A program made the translations under genes and the position numbers. The notes under the pieces are model-generated. The model worked only from the letters and a program-made list of their open reading frames with translations, was not told the DNA's origin and made no database searches. Shown piece after piece: positions 54,561 through 63,075 of a DNA stretch of 64,000 nucleotides (the stretch's first letter is position 1; each line of letters opens with the position of its first letter). The stretch comes from JANRKT01 sp033763355 (GTDB lineage Bacteria; Bacteroidota; Bacteroidia; Chitinophagales; Chitinophagaceae): NCBI GenBank assembly GCA_033763355.1, contig JANRKT010000070.1:1-64000 (forward strand). The letters run 5' to 3'.

Positions 54561-57500
54561 ATGAACATCAAAAAAAAGATAACAGATACATTCAAGCAGT
54601 TTAAGCTTACAAGCTGGGTAATTGACCATACTACAGTAGCGTATGTTGCTACAATTGCCATTACGCTTTGGGGTTTAAACATATTTGTCAACCTTCCCAA
54701 AGAATCTTACCCTGATATTGTGGTTCCGCAGATTTATATTTCTACCATATATGCAGGTACTTCACCACAGGATATGGAAAACCTTGTTACCCGGCCCATT
54801 GAAAAAAAATTAAAAGGTATTACCGGGGCACGTATAAGGAATATTAAAAGTACTTCCATACAGGACTTCAGCAGCATACTGGTAGAATTTGAAACCAGTG
54901 TAAAAATTGACCTGGCCAAACAAAAAGTAAAGGATGCTGTAGATAAAGCCAAGCCTGATCTGCCAACTGATCTTACACAGCAGCCGGATGTACTTGAAGT
55001 GAGCTTTTCCGACTTTCCTATCATGTTTGTAAACGTAAGCGGAAACTATGATGGCATCAAACTGAAAGAATATGCAGAAAAGCTGCAGGACAGGTTTGAA
55101 GAATTATCGGAAGTAACAAGGGCCGATATTGCAGGCGCACCGGAAAGGGAAATACAGATTAATGTTGACAAATTTAAGATGGAATCTGCGGGTCTCACAT
55201 TTACTGATATTGCCAATGCAGTAAGCAATGAAAACAGGGATATCAGCGCAGGCAATATCAAGATCGGCAACATGCAGCCCAACATACAGGTAAAAGGGCA
55301 GTTTAAATCTGCATACGATATGCAGAACATGGTAATAAAGAATATATACGGACAGCCCATCTATCTTCATGATATAGCGCAGATCATTGACACAGTAAAA
55401 GAAAAAGAAAGTTATTCCCGCATCAATAAAAGAAATGTGGTTACGCTGCAAATTGTAAAACGTGCCGGGGAAAACCTGATTGAGACTTCTGAAAAGGTAA
55501 AAGCTATTGTAGAGGAAATGGAGGCAAATGAATTTCCCAAAGACCTGAAAGTGGAAATTACCGGAGACCAGAGTACAAGAACAAGGACTTCTTTCAACGA
55601 CCTCATCAATACCATTGTAATAGGGTTTATACTGGTATTGCTTGTGCTGATGTTTTTTATGGGCGTAACCAATGCATTTTTTGTGGCGCTTAGCGTGCCG
55701 CTGAGTGTATTTATTGCATTCCTGTTTTTACCAATTGCAGATTCAATTGTTGGTACAGGCATTACGCTGAATTTTATCGTGCTGTTTGCATTGCTATTCG
55801 GCCTGGGTATTATAGTAGATGACGCCATTGTGGTAATTGAAAACACCCACCGTATTTTCAACAACGGCAAAATGCCCATTGTAAATGCAGCCAAGATGGC
55901 GGCCGGTGAAGTTTTTGTTCCGGTATTATCCGGCACGGTTACTACCATTGCGCCATTCTTCCCGCTTTTATTCTGGCCCGGCATCATCGGTAAGTTTATG
56001 GTTTACCTGCCCACCATGTTAATCCTTACGCTTTTTGCATCATTGATGGTGGCATTTCTCATCAACCCGGTTTTTGCAGTAAGTTTTATGAAGCCGGAGC
56101 ATTATCCTGATAAAGAACCCAAAAGCGCTTTATTCCGCAAAAGATGGTTCTGGCTTTTTATAGCCTTTGGCATTTTACTTCATTTAAGAGAGTTCCATGG
56201 TACAGCCAATTTTATTTTGCTGATGATGGTGCTTGTCATTTTCAACCGCTATGTTTTGCGTGATGTGATACATCGTTTCCAGCACAATGTATTGCCCCGG
56301 TTTATGAATGGCTACGAAAAATCTTTGCGGTGGGCTTTGCGTAGGAACAGGCCGGGCTGGCTTTTTGCTTCGGTGTTCGGGTTGTTTATTCTTGCCACAA
56401 CTATGCTTGTTGTATCCATAGCCACCAACCGCACCAAAACAGAATTTTTTCCCACAGGCGACCCGGATATTGTTTATGTATATCTGAAACTTCCTGTTGG
56501 CACCAAAACAAAATATACGGATAGCATAACCAGCGTACTGGAAAATAAAGTATTTGAGGTATTGGGAGAAGATAACCCGCTGGTGGAATCCATCATATCT
56601 AATGTTGCTGTAGGCGCAACAGATCCTTTTGCAGGCGAAAGGGGTACGCAGGCCCACCTTGGCCGCATACAGATTTCTTTTGTAGAATATGAAAAACGCC
56701 ACGGTTTTCATACCCTTGAATACATGGATAAACTCCGTAATTCAATAAAAGAAATACCAGGTTCAGAAGTAAGTATTTCAGGTGAGCAGAACGGGCCTGC
56801 ACAGGGGGCGCCTGTAAATATTGAAGTAGTGGGCGAGGAATTTGATGACATCATAAAAACTGCCGTAAACCTGCGGAATTATTTAGACAGCATTGATGTG
56901 GCGGGTGTGGAAAAACTAAAATTAGATGTTGATGTTACCAAGCCAGAGCTCACTCTTTCTGTTGACAGGGAAAGGGCGCAGCGTGAGGGGTTAAGCACCG
57001 GCCAGATTGGTTTTGAAGTGAGGAGCGCTTTGTTCGGACGTGAGGCCAGCAAATTAAAATTAGGTGAAGATGAGTACAAGATACAGGTAAGGTTCAGCGA
57101 AATGCTGCGCAACAATATCGGCGACCTGCAGAACATGAAGATTACTTACCGTGATTTTAATTCAGGCCAGGTAAGGCAGGTGCCCATCAGCAACGTGGTA
57201 AAGTTTGATTATAATAATTCACTCGGCGGCATTAAAAGAAAAAACCTGAAACGTGTGATTACCGTTTATTCCAATGTGCTTGATGGGTACGATCAGAACC
57301 GCATTAACATCATCCTTGCGGACCATATCCGGCAGTTCAGGGGCAAACCTGATAATGTTATCATCAGGCAAACCGGCCAGCAGGAAGAGCAGCAGGAATC
57401 TCTGAGCTTTCTTGGCACAGCCCTTATCATTGCTCTGGGATTAATCTTCGGTATTCTTGTATTGCAGTTTAATTCACTCAGCAAACCATTTATAGTTCTT

Positions 57501-58109
57501 AATGAAATTTTCTTCAGCATCATTGGTGTGTTCTTTGGTTTTGCTATAACCGGCATGAAGATACCCAGCATTATGGTGGCTATGGGTATTGTGGGGCTGG
57601 CCGGTATTGTGGTAAAGAATGCCATCCTTTTAATTGAGTTTACTGATGAGCTGCGCAGCCGCGGCTACAGGACCAAAGAAGCTGTTATACAGGCCGGCAA
57701 AATACGCATCATCCCCGTAATGCTTACTGCCCTTGCAACCATTCTTGGTTTGCTGCCACTGGCAGTGGGGCTTAACATAAACTGGGTTTCATTGTTCCAG
57801 CACTTTGAACCGCGTATTTTCTTTGGCGGTGAAAGCGTAAAGTTCTGGGGACCGCTTTCATGGACATTGATCTTTGGTCTCATCTTCGCTTTTTTCATGA
57901 CATTGCTTATGGTGCCTTCTATGTACCTGATTGCCGAAAGGCTGAAAAGGCCTATGGAAAAATTCTATGGAACAAAATGGGTGGCATTGTTTGGTTTTAC
58001 CGGGCCGGTTTTCTTTGTTTTTGTTTTAATCATGTGGATTTGGAAGCGTGTTATTAAAGGAAAGAGGATGTTGCCCCAGTACCTTGGGTTTGTAACTCCT
58101 AAAAGATAA
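54561..58109 (+). CDS. RND-family efflux pump, AcrB/MdtB-like
   Basis: The inner-membrane proton-driven pump has 1182 residues, about 130 longer than AcrB because of extra segments near 515-590 (with hydrophobic FRKRWFWLFIAFGILL) and near 1065-1095. Family marks are intact: the N-terminal helix then NLPKESYPDIVVPQIYISTI, and the proton-relay Asp pair in LGIIVDDAIVVIENTHR near 420. The first porter region contains YAGTSPQDMENLVTRPIEKK. The substrate is not known; TetR control suggests toxic hydrophobic compounds. A strong terminator follows. Confidence 0.94.
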   Translation: MNIKKKITDTFKQFKLTSWVIDHTTVAYVATIAITLWGLNIFVNLPKESYPDIVVPQIYISTIYAGTSPQDMENLVTRPIEKKLKGITGARIRNIKSTSIQDFSSILVEFETSVKIDLAKQKVKDAVDKAKPDLPTDLTQQPDVLEVSFSDFPIMFVNVSGNYDGIKLKEYAEKLQDRFEELSEVTRADIAGAPEREIQINVDKFKMESAGLTFTDIANAVSNENRDISAGNIKIGNMQPNIQVKGQFKSAYDMQNMVIKNIYGQPIYLHDIAQIIDTVKEKESYSRINKRNVVTLQIVKRAGENLIETSEKVKAIVEEMEANEFPKDLKVEITGDQSTRTRTSFNDLINTIVIGFILVLLVLMFFMGVTNAFFVALSVPLSVFIAFLFLPIADSIVGTGITLNFIVLFALLFGLGIIVDDAIVVIENTHRIFNNGKMPIVNAAKMAAGEVFVPVLSGTVTTIAPFFPLLFWPGIIGKFMVYLPTMLILTLFASLMVAFLINPVFAVSFMKPEHYPDKEPKSALFRKRWFWLFIAFGILLHLREFHGTANFILLMMVLVIFNRYVLRDVIHRFQHNVLPRFMNGYEKSLRWALRRNRPGWLFASVFGLFILATTMLVVSIATNRTKTEFFPTGDPDIVYVYLKLPVGTKTKYTDSITSVLENKVFEVLGEDNPLVESIISNVAVGATDPFAGERGTQAHLGRIQISFVEYEKRHGFHTLEYMDKLRNSIKEIPGSEVSISGEQNGPAQGAPVNIEVVGEEFDDIIKTAVNLRNYLDSIDVAGVEKLKLDVDVTKPELTLSVDRERAQREGLSTGQIGFEVRSALFGREASKLKLGEDEYKIQVRFSEMLRNNIGDLQNMKITYRDFNSGQVRQVPISNVVKFDYNNSLGGIKRKNLKRVITVYSNVLDGYDQNRINIILADHIRQFRGKPDNVIIRQTGQQEEQQESLSFLGTALIIALGLIFGILVLQFNSLSKPFIVLNEIFFSIIGVFFGFAITGMKIPSIMVAMGIVGLAGIVVKNAILLIEFTDELRSRGYRTKEAVIQAGKIRIIPVMLTALATILGLLPLAVGLNINWVSLFQHFEPRIFFGGESVKFWGPLSWTLIFGLIFAFFMTLLMVPSMYLIAERLKRPMEKFYGTKWVALFGFTGPVFFVFVLIMWIWKRVIKGKRMLPQYLGFVTPKR

Positions 58110-58126
58110 CTTCGGTTGGTTTTTAT

Positions 58127-58172
58127 AAATGCCTTCCCCGCAGCCTGAATGCCGGGAGGGCATTTTTATTTC
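58127..58172 (+). terminator. Rho-independent terminator of the efflux operon
   Basis: AAATGCCTTCCC (58127-58138) pairs with GGGAGGGCATTT (58154-58165), one wobble, then a T-rich run. Confidence 0.85.
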
Positions 58173-58234
58173 CGTTTACACAAATGGCTAAGACTAAAAA
58201 TTGAATTGTCATAACTTCACCAAAACTTTTTAAC

Positions 58235-59044
58235 ATGAGCACCAGTGCAACAAGAACCAATCATGAAATTGATTACCGCATTTACGGGGAAGAAATGCAG
58301 TATGTGGAAATAGAGCTTGACCCCAATGAAACCGCCATTGCCGAAAGCGGCGCTTTTATGATGATGGACGATGGCATACAAATGGAAACCATTTTTGGTG
58401 ACGGATCACGTCAGCAAACAGGTGGCTTCCTCGGAAAATTAATGTCGGCAGGAAAGCGGATACTGACCGGTGAAAGTTTATTCATGACTGCTTTTACCAA
58501 TTCGGGTCATGGAAAAAAGAAAGTAAGTTTCGCTTCGCCTTATCCCGGAAAAATAATTGCTATGGACCTTCAGTTGCTTGGTGGAAGATTGATTTGCCAG
58601 AAGGATGCATTTCTCTGTGCAGCTAAAGGAGTAAGTGTGGGCATTGCATTGCAAAGAAAGCTGGGAACGGGCTTGTTTGGCGGCGAAGGGTTCATTATGC
58701 AAAAGCTGGAAGGCGACGGTATGGCTTTTGTGCATGCGGGGGGACATGTGTTTGAAAGGGAACTGCAATCCGGTGAAACGCTGCGTGTTGATACAGGTTG
58801 CGTAGTAGCATACACCCAGCAAATAGATTTCGACATCCAGTTTGTGGGCGGTATTAAAAATACCATATTCGGCGGCGAAGGCCTCTTCTTTGCCGCACTC
58901 AGGGGGCCGGGCAAAGTGTGGATGCAAACGCTTCCCATCAGCAGGCTCGCTTCAAGGATATTGGCTTATGGCACATATAACCGTAAAGAAGAAGGAAGCA
59001 TTCTTGGCGGCCTTGGTAATTTACTTGATGGAGATGGAAGGTAA
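58235..59044 (+). CDS. AIM24/TIGR00266 family protein
   Basis: The 269-residue protein is of the AIM24 family (TIGR00266), with [19 protein letters not shown] near 80-98, [20 protein letters not shown] near 148-167 and repeated glycine-rich strands ([16 protein letters not shown]). The fold is a trimeric beta-structure; the function in bacteria is unknown, with mitochondrial relatives affecting inner-membrane organisation. No signal peptide is visible, so it is probably cytoplasmic. It is a single gene between two terminators. Confidence 0.85.
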   Translation: MSTSATRTNHEIDYRIYGEEMQYVEIELDPNETAIAESGAFMMMDDGIQMETIFGDGSRQQTGGFLGKLMSAGKRILTGESLFMTAFTNSGHGKKKVSFASPYPGKIIAMDLQLLGGRLICQKDAFLCAAKGVSVGIALQRKLGTGLFGGEGFIMQKLEGDGMAFVHAGGHVFERELQSGETLRVDTGCVVAYTQQIDFDIQFVGGIKNTIFGGEGLFFAALRGPGKVWMQTLPISRLASRILAYGTYNRKEEGSILGGLGNLLDGDGR

Positions 59045-59064
59045 GCCATGACCGGTTAGCTAAG

Positions 59065-59143
59065 AGCTGTGAGCAAAAAATAATTCAGTGTTTGGCAGCC
59101 CTTAGCCCAAAACTCTTAAAGCCGGAGCTCACGGCTCACAGCT
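59065..59143. repeat. Intergenic inverted repeat AGCTGTGAGC
   Basis: AGCTGTGAGC at 59065-59074 is perfectly complementary to 59134-59143, 59 bases apart, with a further GAGCTCACGGCTCAC echo beside the second arm. It looks like a dispersed intergenic repeat rather than a gene. Confidence 0.5.
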
Positions 59144-59154
59144 ATTTTTCCCCG

Positions 59155-59187
59155 AGTCAGGTCAGCTACCTGACTTTTTTTATTTTA
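59155..59187 (+). terminator. Rho-independent terminator before the ars operon
   Basis: AGTCAGGT (59155-59162) pairs with ACCTGACT (59168-59175), five-base loop, followed by seven T. Confidence 0.85.
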
Positions 59188-59192
59188 AAAAA

Positions 59193-59259
59193 TTTGGAGG
59201 TCTCATTTTTCTTATCGTATATTTGCGATATAAGATTTCAAGACGATATAATTCGTCTT
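59193..59259 (+). promoter_or_regulatory. ars promoter with candidate ArsR operators
   Basis: TTTG (59193-59196), 21 bases, then TATATTTG (59218-59225), a perfect TAnnTTTG. The -7 box is framed by the dyad TATCG (59213-59217) / CGATA (59226-59230). A second dyad AAGACGA (59240-59246) / TCGTCTT (59253-59259) follows at the expected transcription start. Both fit repression by ArsR. Confidence 0.65.
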
Positions 59260-59300
59260 TTTATTTGAAAAGATTCATCGTAAAAAAACGATTAAAGAAA

Positions 59301-59636
59301 ATGGCAGTACATAAAAAAGAAGAATTTACCCAAAAGGAGCAGGATATGGCGGCTTTTGCCAAGGCGCTGGCCCATCCGGCACGCATCGCTATTTTAAAAG
59401 TGCTTGCGCAGCGCAATGAATGCATCTGCGGGGAGATTGTGGAAATATTGCCCCTGGCCCAGAGCACCGTTTCGCAACATTTAAAAGAATTAAAAAATGC
59501 AGGGTTAATTGACGGCACCATTGACGGCCCCCGCAGTTGTTACTGCATCAACTGGAAAACATTTGAAAAGTTTTACAATGAATTCAGCAGCCTGTTTACT
59601 TCACTTAAAGTAAAAAATGAAAAAGCCTGTTGTTAA
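59301..59636 (+). CDS. arsR: Arsenic-responsive repressor ArsR
   Basis: This ArsR/SmtB winged-helix repressor has 111 residues. The DNA-reading helix region is [19 protein letters not shown] near 55-73, preceded by the thiolate motif ECICGE near 42-47 as in arsenite-sensing members. A further Cys pair ends the protein (KACC). As(III) binding would release the operator. The ATG at MAVHKKEEF is chosen, since the frame upstream runs through the promoter. First gene of the arsenic operon, 35 bases before arsM. Confidence 0.9.
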   Translation: MAVHKKEEFTQKEQDMAAFAKALAHPARIAILKVLAQRNECICGEIVEILPLAQSTVSQHLKELKNAGLIDGTIDGPRSCYCINWKTFEKFYNEFSSLFTSLKVKNEKACC

Positions 59637-59671
59637 CCATAAACTGTTTATTCACCTTTAAAATAAAAATT

Positions 59672-60502
59672 ATGAACACAGAAACAGCAATTAAAGAAGT
59701 AGTAAAGGAAAAATACGGCCAGATAGCCCGTGAAGGTACAGGCTGTGGCTGCGGCACTGCCTGTTGCGGTGATGAAATGAATGTAATGGCAGATGATTAC
59801 AGCAAGCTGCAGGGGTATAACCCCGATGCAGACCTGGGATTGGGTTGCGGCCTGCCAACCGAATTTGCAAAAATCAAAGAAGGTGATACCGTTATTGACC
59901 TGGGAAGCGGCGCCGGTAATGATGCGTTTATTGCAAGATCAATAGTTGGCGAAAAAGGCAAAGTGATTGGGGTTGATTTTACAGAAGCGATGATTGAAAG
60001 GGCAAAAGCCAATGCAGCCAAACTGGGTTTTAGCAATGTAGAGTTCCGCCAGGGTGATATTGAAGATATGCCGGTAAAAGACAATGCCGCGGATGTGATT
60101 GTGAGCAATTGTGTACTGAACCTGGTGCCCAACAAGGAAAAAGTGATCAACGAAATTTACCGCACTTTAAAGCCGGGCGGCCATTTTTCCATTTCTGATA
60201 TTGTATTGAAAGGACAATTGCCGGAAGGCCTTAAAGCTTCAGCAGAAATGTATGCAGGATGTGTGAGCGGCGCCATACAGAAAAGCGAATACCTGCAATA
60301 CATACATGAGACCGGTTTTGCGAATGTAACTGTTCAAAAAGAAAAGAAAATTGTATTGCCTGATGAAGTGTTGCTTGAATACATCAGGCCGGATGCACTG
60401 GCAGCTCTCAAAGCATCAAATACGGGTATTTACAGTGTGACCGTTTATGCTGAGAAACCTGCAAATGAAAAAAACTGCTGCGGCCCTGAATGTTGTAACT
60501 GA
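59672..60502 (+). CDS. arsM: Arsenite S-adenosylmethionine methyltransferase
   Basis: This methylates As(III) to methylarsenicals using SAM. In 276 residues it shows KYGQIAREGTGCGCGTACCG near 11-30, the SAM-binding VIDLGSGAGNDAFIA near 78-92 and the ArsM cysteine positions GLGCGLP near 60, SNCVLNLVP near 150 and YAGCVSGA near 198. The end is a cysteine-rich tail (NCCGPECCN). No signal peptide; cytoplasmic. Between arsR and a sigma factor in the same operon. It detoxifies the arsenite made by arsC downstream. Confidence 0.94.
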   Translation: MNTETAIKEVVKEKYGQIAREGTGCGCGTACCGDEMNVMADDYSKLQGYNPDADLGLGCGLPTEFAKIKEGDTVIDLGSGAGNDAFIARSIVGEKGKVIGVDFTEAMIERAKANAAKLGFSNVEFRQGDIEDMPVKDNAADVIVSNCVLNLVPNKEKVINEIYRTLKPGGHFSISDIVLKGQLPEGLKASAEMYAGCVSGAIQKSEYLQYIHETGFANVTVQKEKKIVLPDEVLLEYIRPDALAALKASNTGIYSVTVYAEKPANEKNCCGPECCN

Positions 60503-60521
60503 TCTTTAAAATGAAATAATT

Positions 60522-61106
60522 ATGAATTGCGATCTTAATGCATTCTGGAAAGAAAACTATGACAGCATTTTTTATTTTATCCGCAAAAAAGTGCAGAATG
60601 AGGCTGATGCGAAAGACATCATGCAGGATGTGGTTTTAAAGGTCTATGCTTTTTGTTCTGTAAGGTGCGGCATTGATAACGTGCGGGCCTGGTTATATAC
60701 CATAGCCAAAAATGCAATAACAGATTTTTACAGGAAACAGAAACGTTATGTACTGAAAGAACAGGATGCTGAAACAGCAGAAGAACCGCAGCATAATATA
60801 TATGCTGATGCGGCGCCATTGCTGATGCCATTGATTAATTTATTGCCTGAAGAATATGCGGTTCCATTGCAGATGAGTGAGCTGCAGGGAATGAAACAGG
60901 AACAGGTGGCTGAAAAACTCAATATCAGTTTTGGCGCCACACGTACAAGGATACACCGAGCAAGAAATATGCTGAAGGAACTGGTTGAAGAATGTACCAT
61001 CTCTGAACTGGATGCAGCGGGACATTTAATATCTTTTTCGCCCCGTGCCGGTTGCAAAACTTTTCATGATTCTGATGGCAGGTCATCACCAGTATGCAAT
61101 AATTGA
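60522..61106 (+). CDS. sigZ: SigZ-like sigma-70 factor in the ars operon
   Basis: The 194-residue protein is an ECF-type sigma factor, with region 2 (EADAKDIMQDVVLKVYAFC near 27-45, then VRAWLYTIAKNAITDFYRKQ near 54-73) and region 4 (MKQEQVAEKLNISFGATRTR near 126-145). It matches the SigZ group, often found beside ars genes in Bacteroidota. No anti-sigma gene is adjacent. Six cysteines, including CSVRC near 45-49 and two in the last 25 residues, could bind arsenite directly, which is speculation. It starts 19 bases after arsM. Confidence 0.82.
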   Translation: MNCDLNAFWKENYDSIFYFIRKKVQNEADAKDIMQDVVLKVYAFCSVRCGIDNVRAWLYTIAKNAITDFYRKQKRYVLKEQDAETAEEPQHNIYADAAPLLMPLINLLPEEYAVPLQMSELQGMKQEQVAEKLNISFGATRTRIHRARNMLKELVEECTISELDAAGHLISFSPRAGCKTFHDSDGRSSPVCNN

Positions 61107-61125
61107 TGAACCCCAATGAATAAGC

Positions 61126-61566
61126 ATGACAGCGATTTTTCAGATCAGAAAAGCAAGCCGTAATGATTTTAATGCGGTTTGTAATCTTTTAAAAGATGAA
61201 AAGCTCCCCGTGGAAGATTTGCAGGAAGAGTTAAAACATTTTTTTATAGCACAAGTAAATGATGAAATAACAGGCAGCATTGGGTTGGAAGAATATGGAA
61301 CGGATGGCTTACTCCGGTCAATGGCAGTAAAGCCGGGGTACCGGAACAGCGGAATTGCCGCAAAACTGGTTAATCAGTTATTGGATTACAGCAGGGAAAA
61401 AGGGATACAGCAGTTGTACCTTATCACCACAACAGCGGAACAGTATTTTTTAAAGAAAGGATTTATGGTAACAGAAAGGAGCAATGTGCCTGCGGCAATT
61501 CTTGCTTCACCGGAATTCAGTTCATTGTGTCCCTCAACTGCAACGGTAATGAGCAGGGAGATTTAA
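61126..61566 (+). CDS. arsN2: Arsenic-resistance N-acetyltransferase ArsN2
   Basis: The 146-residue GNAT acetyltransferase has the acetyl-CoA-binding segment RSMAVKPGYRNSGIAAKLVN near 66-85. GLEEYGTDGLL before it and the C-terminal EFSSLCPSTATVMSRE are marks of the ArsN2 group linked to ars operons. Relatives (ArsN1) acetylate arsinothricin; the substrate of ArsN2 is not firmly known. It lies between the sigma factor and arsC. Confidence 0.82.
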   Translation: MTAIFQIRKASRNDFNAVCNLLKDEKLPVEDLQEELKHFFIAQVNDEITGSIGLEEYGTDGLLRSMAVKPGYRNSGIAAKLVNQLLDYSREKGIQQLYLITTTAEQYFLKKGFMVTERSNVPAAILASPEFSSLCPSTATVMSREI

Positions 61567-61621
61567 ACTTTCTTTAATCCCCGGAGGGTTACACCCCTGG
61601 GTTTTGGATAATCAGATAAGC

Positions 61622-62017
61622 ATGAAAAAGAAAATACTTTTTGTTTGTGTTGAAAACAGCAACCGTTCCCAGATGAGCCAGGCATTTGCAAAGATGTACG
61701 GCGGCGATGAAGTGGAAGCGTACAGCGCAGGCAGCAAGCCGTCAGGTAAAATAAACCCCAAAGCCATTGACGCCATGAAAGAACTGGGTTATGATTTGTC
61801 AGCGCATCACTCCAAATCATTGCAGGAGGCGGAGCAACATGCGCCTTTTGATGCGGTGGTAACCATGGGTTGCGGCGATGCCTGCCCCTGGATGCCCGCC
61901 AAAAAATTCTTTGACTGGCAAATACCCGATCCGCGTAATATGGAACCCGCTGAGTTTAATGAAGTAAGGGATTTAATAAAAGATAAAGTAAAGGGGCTGC
62001 TGCAGGATATAAAATAA
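61622..62017 (+). CDS. arsC: Arsenate reductase, low-molecular-weight phosphatase type
   Basis: This reduces arsenate to arsenite. The 131-residue protein of the thioredoxin-coupled ArsC family has the catalytic loop CVENSNRSQ (CX5R) near 8-16, the relay cysteines in MGCGDACPW near 81-89, and the acid Asp in IPDPRN. ATG at 61622 is used rather than a TTG six codons upstream. It is the last gene of the operon. No arsenite pump (ArsB or Acr3) follows, so the arsenite it makes must go to ArsM or to a pump encoded elsewhere. Confidence 0.94.
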   Translation: MKKKILFVCVENSNRSQMSQAFAKMYGGDEVEAYSAGSKPSGKINPKAIDAMKELGYDLSAHHSKSLQEAEQHAPFDAVVTMGCGDACPWMPAKKFFDWQIPDPRNMEPAEFNEVRDLIKDKVKGLLQDIK

Positions 62018-62163
62018 AAAACCAGCGGCGTTAACCGCTGGTAGTGGCTCATTGACCGTCCGTGTCAATTATTTTGTAATGATTTTGATCTGTTTCCGGG
62101 GTTTTACCTTTCGTTTATCTCCTCTGCTGGTCTGCGTATTTTCTGCTGCTTTATCGTAAAACC
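62013..62163 (-). ncRNA. Candidate structured small RNA convergent with arsC, about 150 nt
   Basis: Read on the minus strand, the predicted 5' end is GGTTTTAC (62163-62156), exactly complementary to 62107-62100. A second hairpin is ATTGAC/GTCAAT (62051-62069). The third is the terminator ACCAGCGG/CCGCTGGT (62021-62042) followed by TTTTTATT. A perfect promoter sits upstream. A frame of about 32 codons exists but lacks an ATG, so RNA is favoured. It matches no family I can name. Confidence 0.55.
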
Positions 62164-62167
62164 TGCA

Positions 62168-62197
62168 CAAAGATAACCGGGCATTTACTATAGTGCA
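62168..62197 (-). promoter_or_regulatory. Promoter of the candidate small RNA
   Basis: On the minus strand, TTG (62195-62197), 19 bases, then TATCTTTG (62168-62175), an exact TAnnTTTG. Confidence 0.65.
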
Positions 62198-62215
62198 AGT
62201 CATCCGGCGAAACAA

Positions 62216-62255
62216 AAAGGCCATTCGTCGAAATAGCGAATGGCCTTTGTTTTAT
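62216..62255. terminator. Bidirectional terminator between ars operon and Bax-inhibitor gene
   Basis: AAAGGCCATTCG (62216-62227) pairs perfectly with 62237-62248; T-rich sequence follows in both directions. Confidence 0.8.
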
Positions 62256-62273
62256 GCAAGATCAGCAGAGATT

Positions 62274-63029
62274 TTATTTCCGGCTGTTCATTTTTGCAAG
62301 TAACCTCAGTATTTCCAGGTACAACCACACAATGGTAACCAGCAATCCAAATGCGCCATACCACTCCATGTATTTGGGTGCACCCATTGCAGCGCCATTT
62401 TCAATCATATCAAAATCAAGAATAAGATTGAGCGCAGCAATAGCCACTACTGCAAGGGAAAAGATAATACCGAATGTTGAACCTTCATGTATAAAAGGGA
62501 TATCAATACTGAAAAACCTCAGCACAAATGCTATAAGATAGAAAACAGCAATTCCCATTGTAGCAGTAATTACAATAGATTTAAACCTTTCAGTTGCTTT
62601 TATAATACGGAATTGGTAAAGCAGGAACATGGCAATAACAGTTCCGAAAGTAAGGCCTACTGCCTGGATGATAATATAAGGGGCTTTTTCGGCAAACAGG
62701 TAGTTGAAGTAAGCTGATATTGCTCCAACAAACAAGCCTTCCAGTAAACCATAAGCAGGCGCCAGGTAAGGCGACCATTCTTTTTTAAATACCAGCACCA
62801 GCGCTACGATGAGTCCGCCAATACCGCCAACCCACATATAAGTGGTCACATTTTTTCCGCCATAAAAAGCATTCCAGGTGAAAACAGCAGTAGCCATCAC
62901 CATCAGGAAAAGAAACCCGAATTTGTTCAATGTGCCCCTTACCGTCATCACGTTTGTGCGGTCGGTTACCACTGTGCGTTCAAACATTTTCTCCGAAAGG
63001 GTGGGGTTGCCAGATTTGAATAATTCCAT
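62274..63029 (-). CDS. Bax inhibitor-1/YccA family membrane protein
   Basis: The 251-residue protein has about seven transmembrane helices and an N-terminal soluble part (MELFKSGNPTLSEKMFERTV), the layout of the bacterial BaxI_1 group. Bacterial relatives such as YetJ are pH-sensitive calcium leak channels; C-terminal DFDMIENGAAMGAPKYMEWY matches the family's loop with acidic residues. The physiological role here is unknown. It is a single gene ending at a bidirectional terminator. Confidence 0.9.
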   Translation of the reverse strand: MELFKSGNPTLSEKMFERTVVTDRTNVMTVRGTLNKFGFLFLMVMATAVFTWNAFYGGKNVTTYMWVGGIGGLIVALVLVFKKEWSPYLAPAYGLLEGLFVGAISAYFNYLFAEKAPYIIIQAVGLTFGTVIAMFLLYQFRIIKATERFKSIVITATMGIAVFYLIAFVLRFFSIDIPFIHEGSTFGIIFSLAVVAIAALNLILDFDMIENGAAMGAPKYMEWYGAFGLLVTIVWLYLEILRLLAKMNSRK

Positions 63030-63075
63030 AGTTTAAAGTTTTGAGTGGACTAAAATAGATAATTTTTACAGAAAC

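Noticed and set aside
59223..59300. Longer ArsR start at a TTG within the promoter
   Set aside because: It would overlap the -7 box and add 26 residues not found in ArsR proteins.
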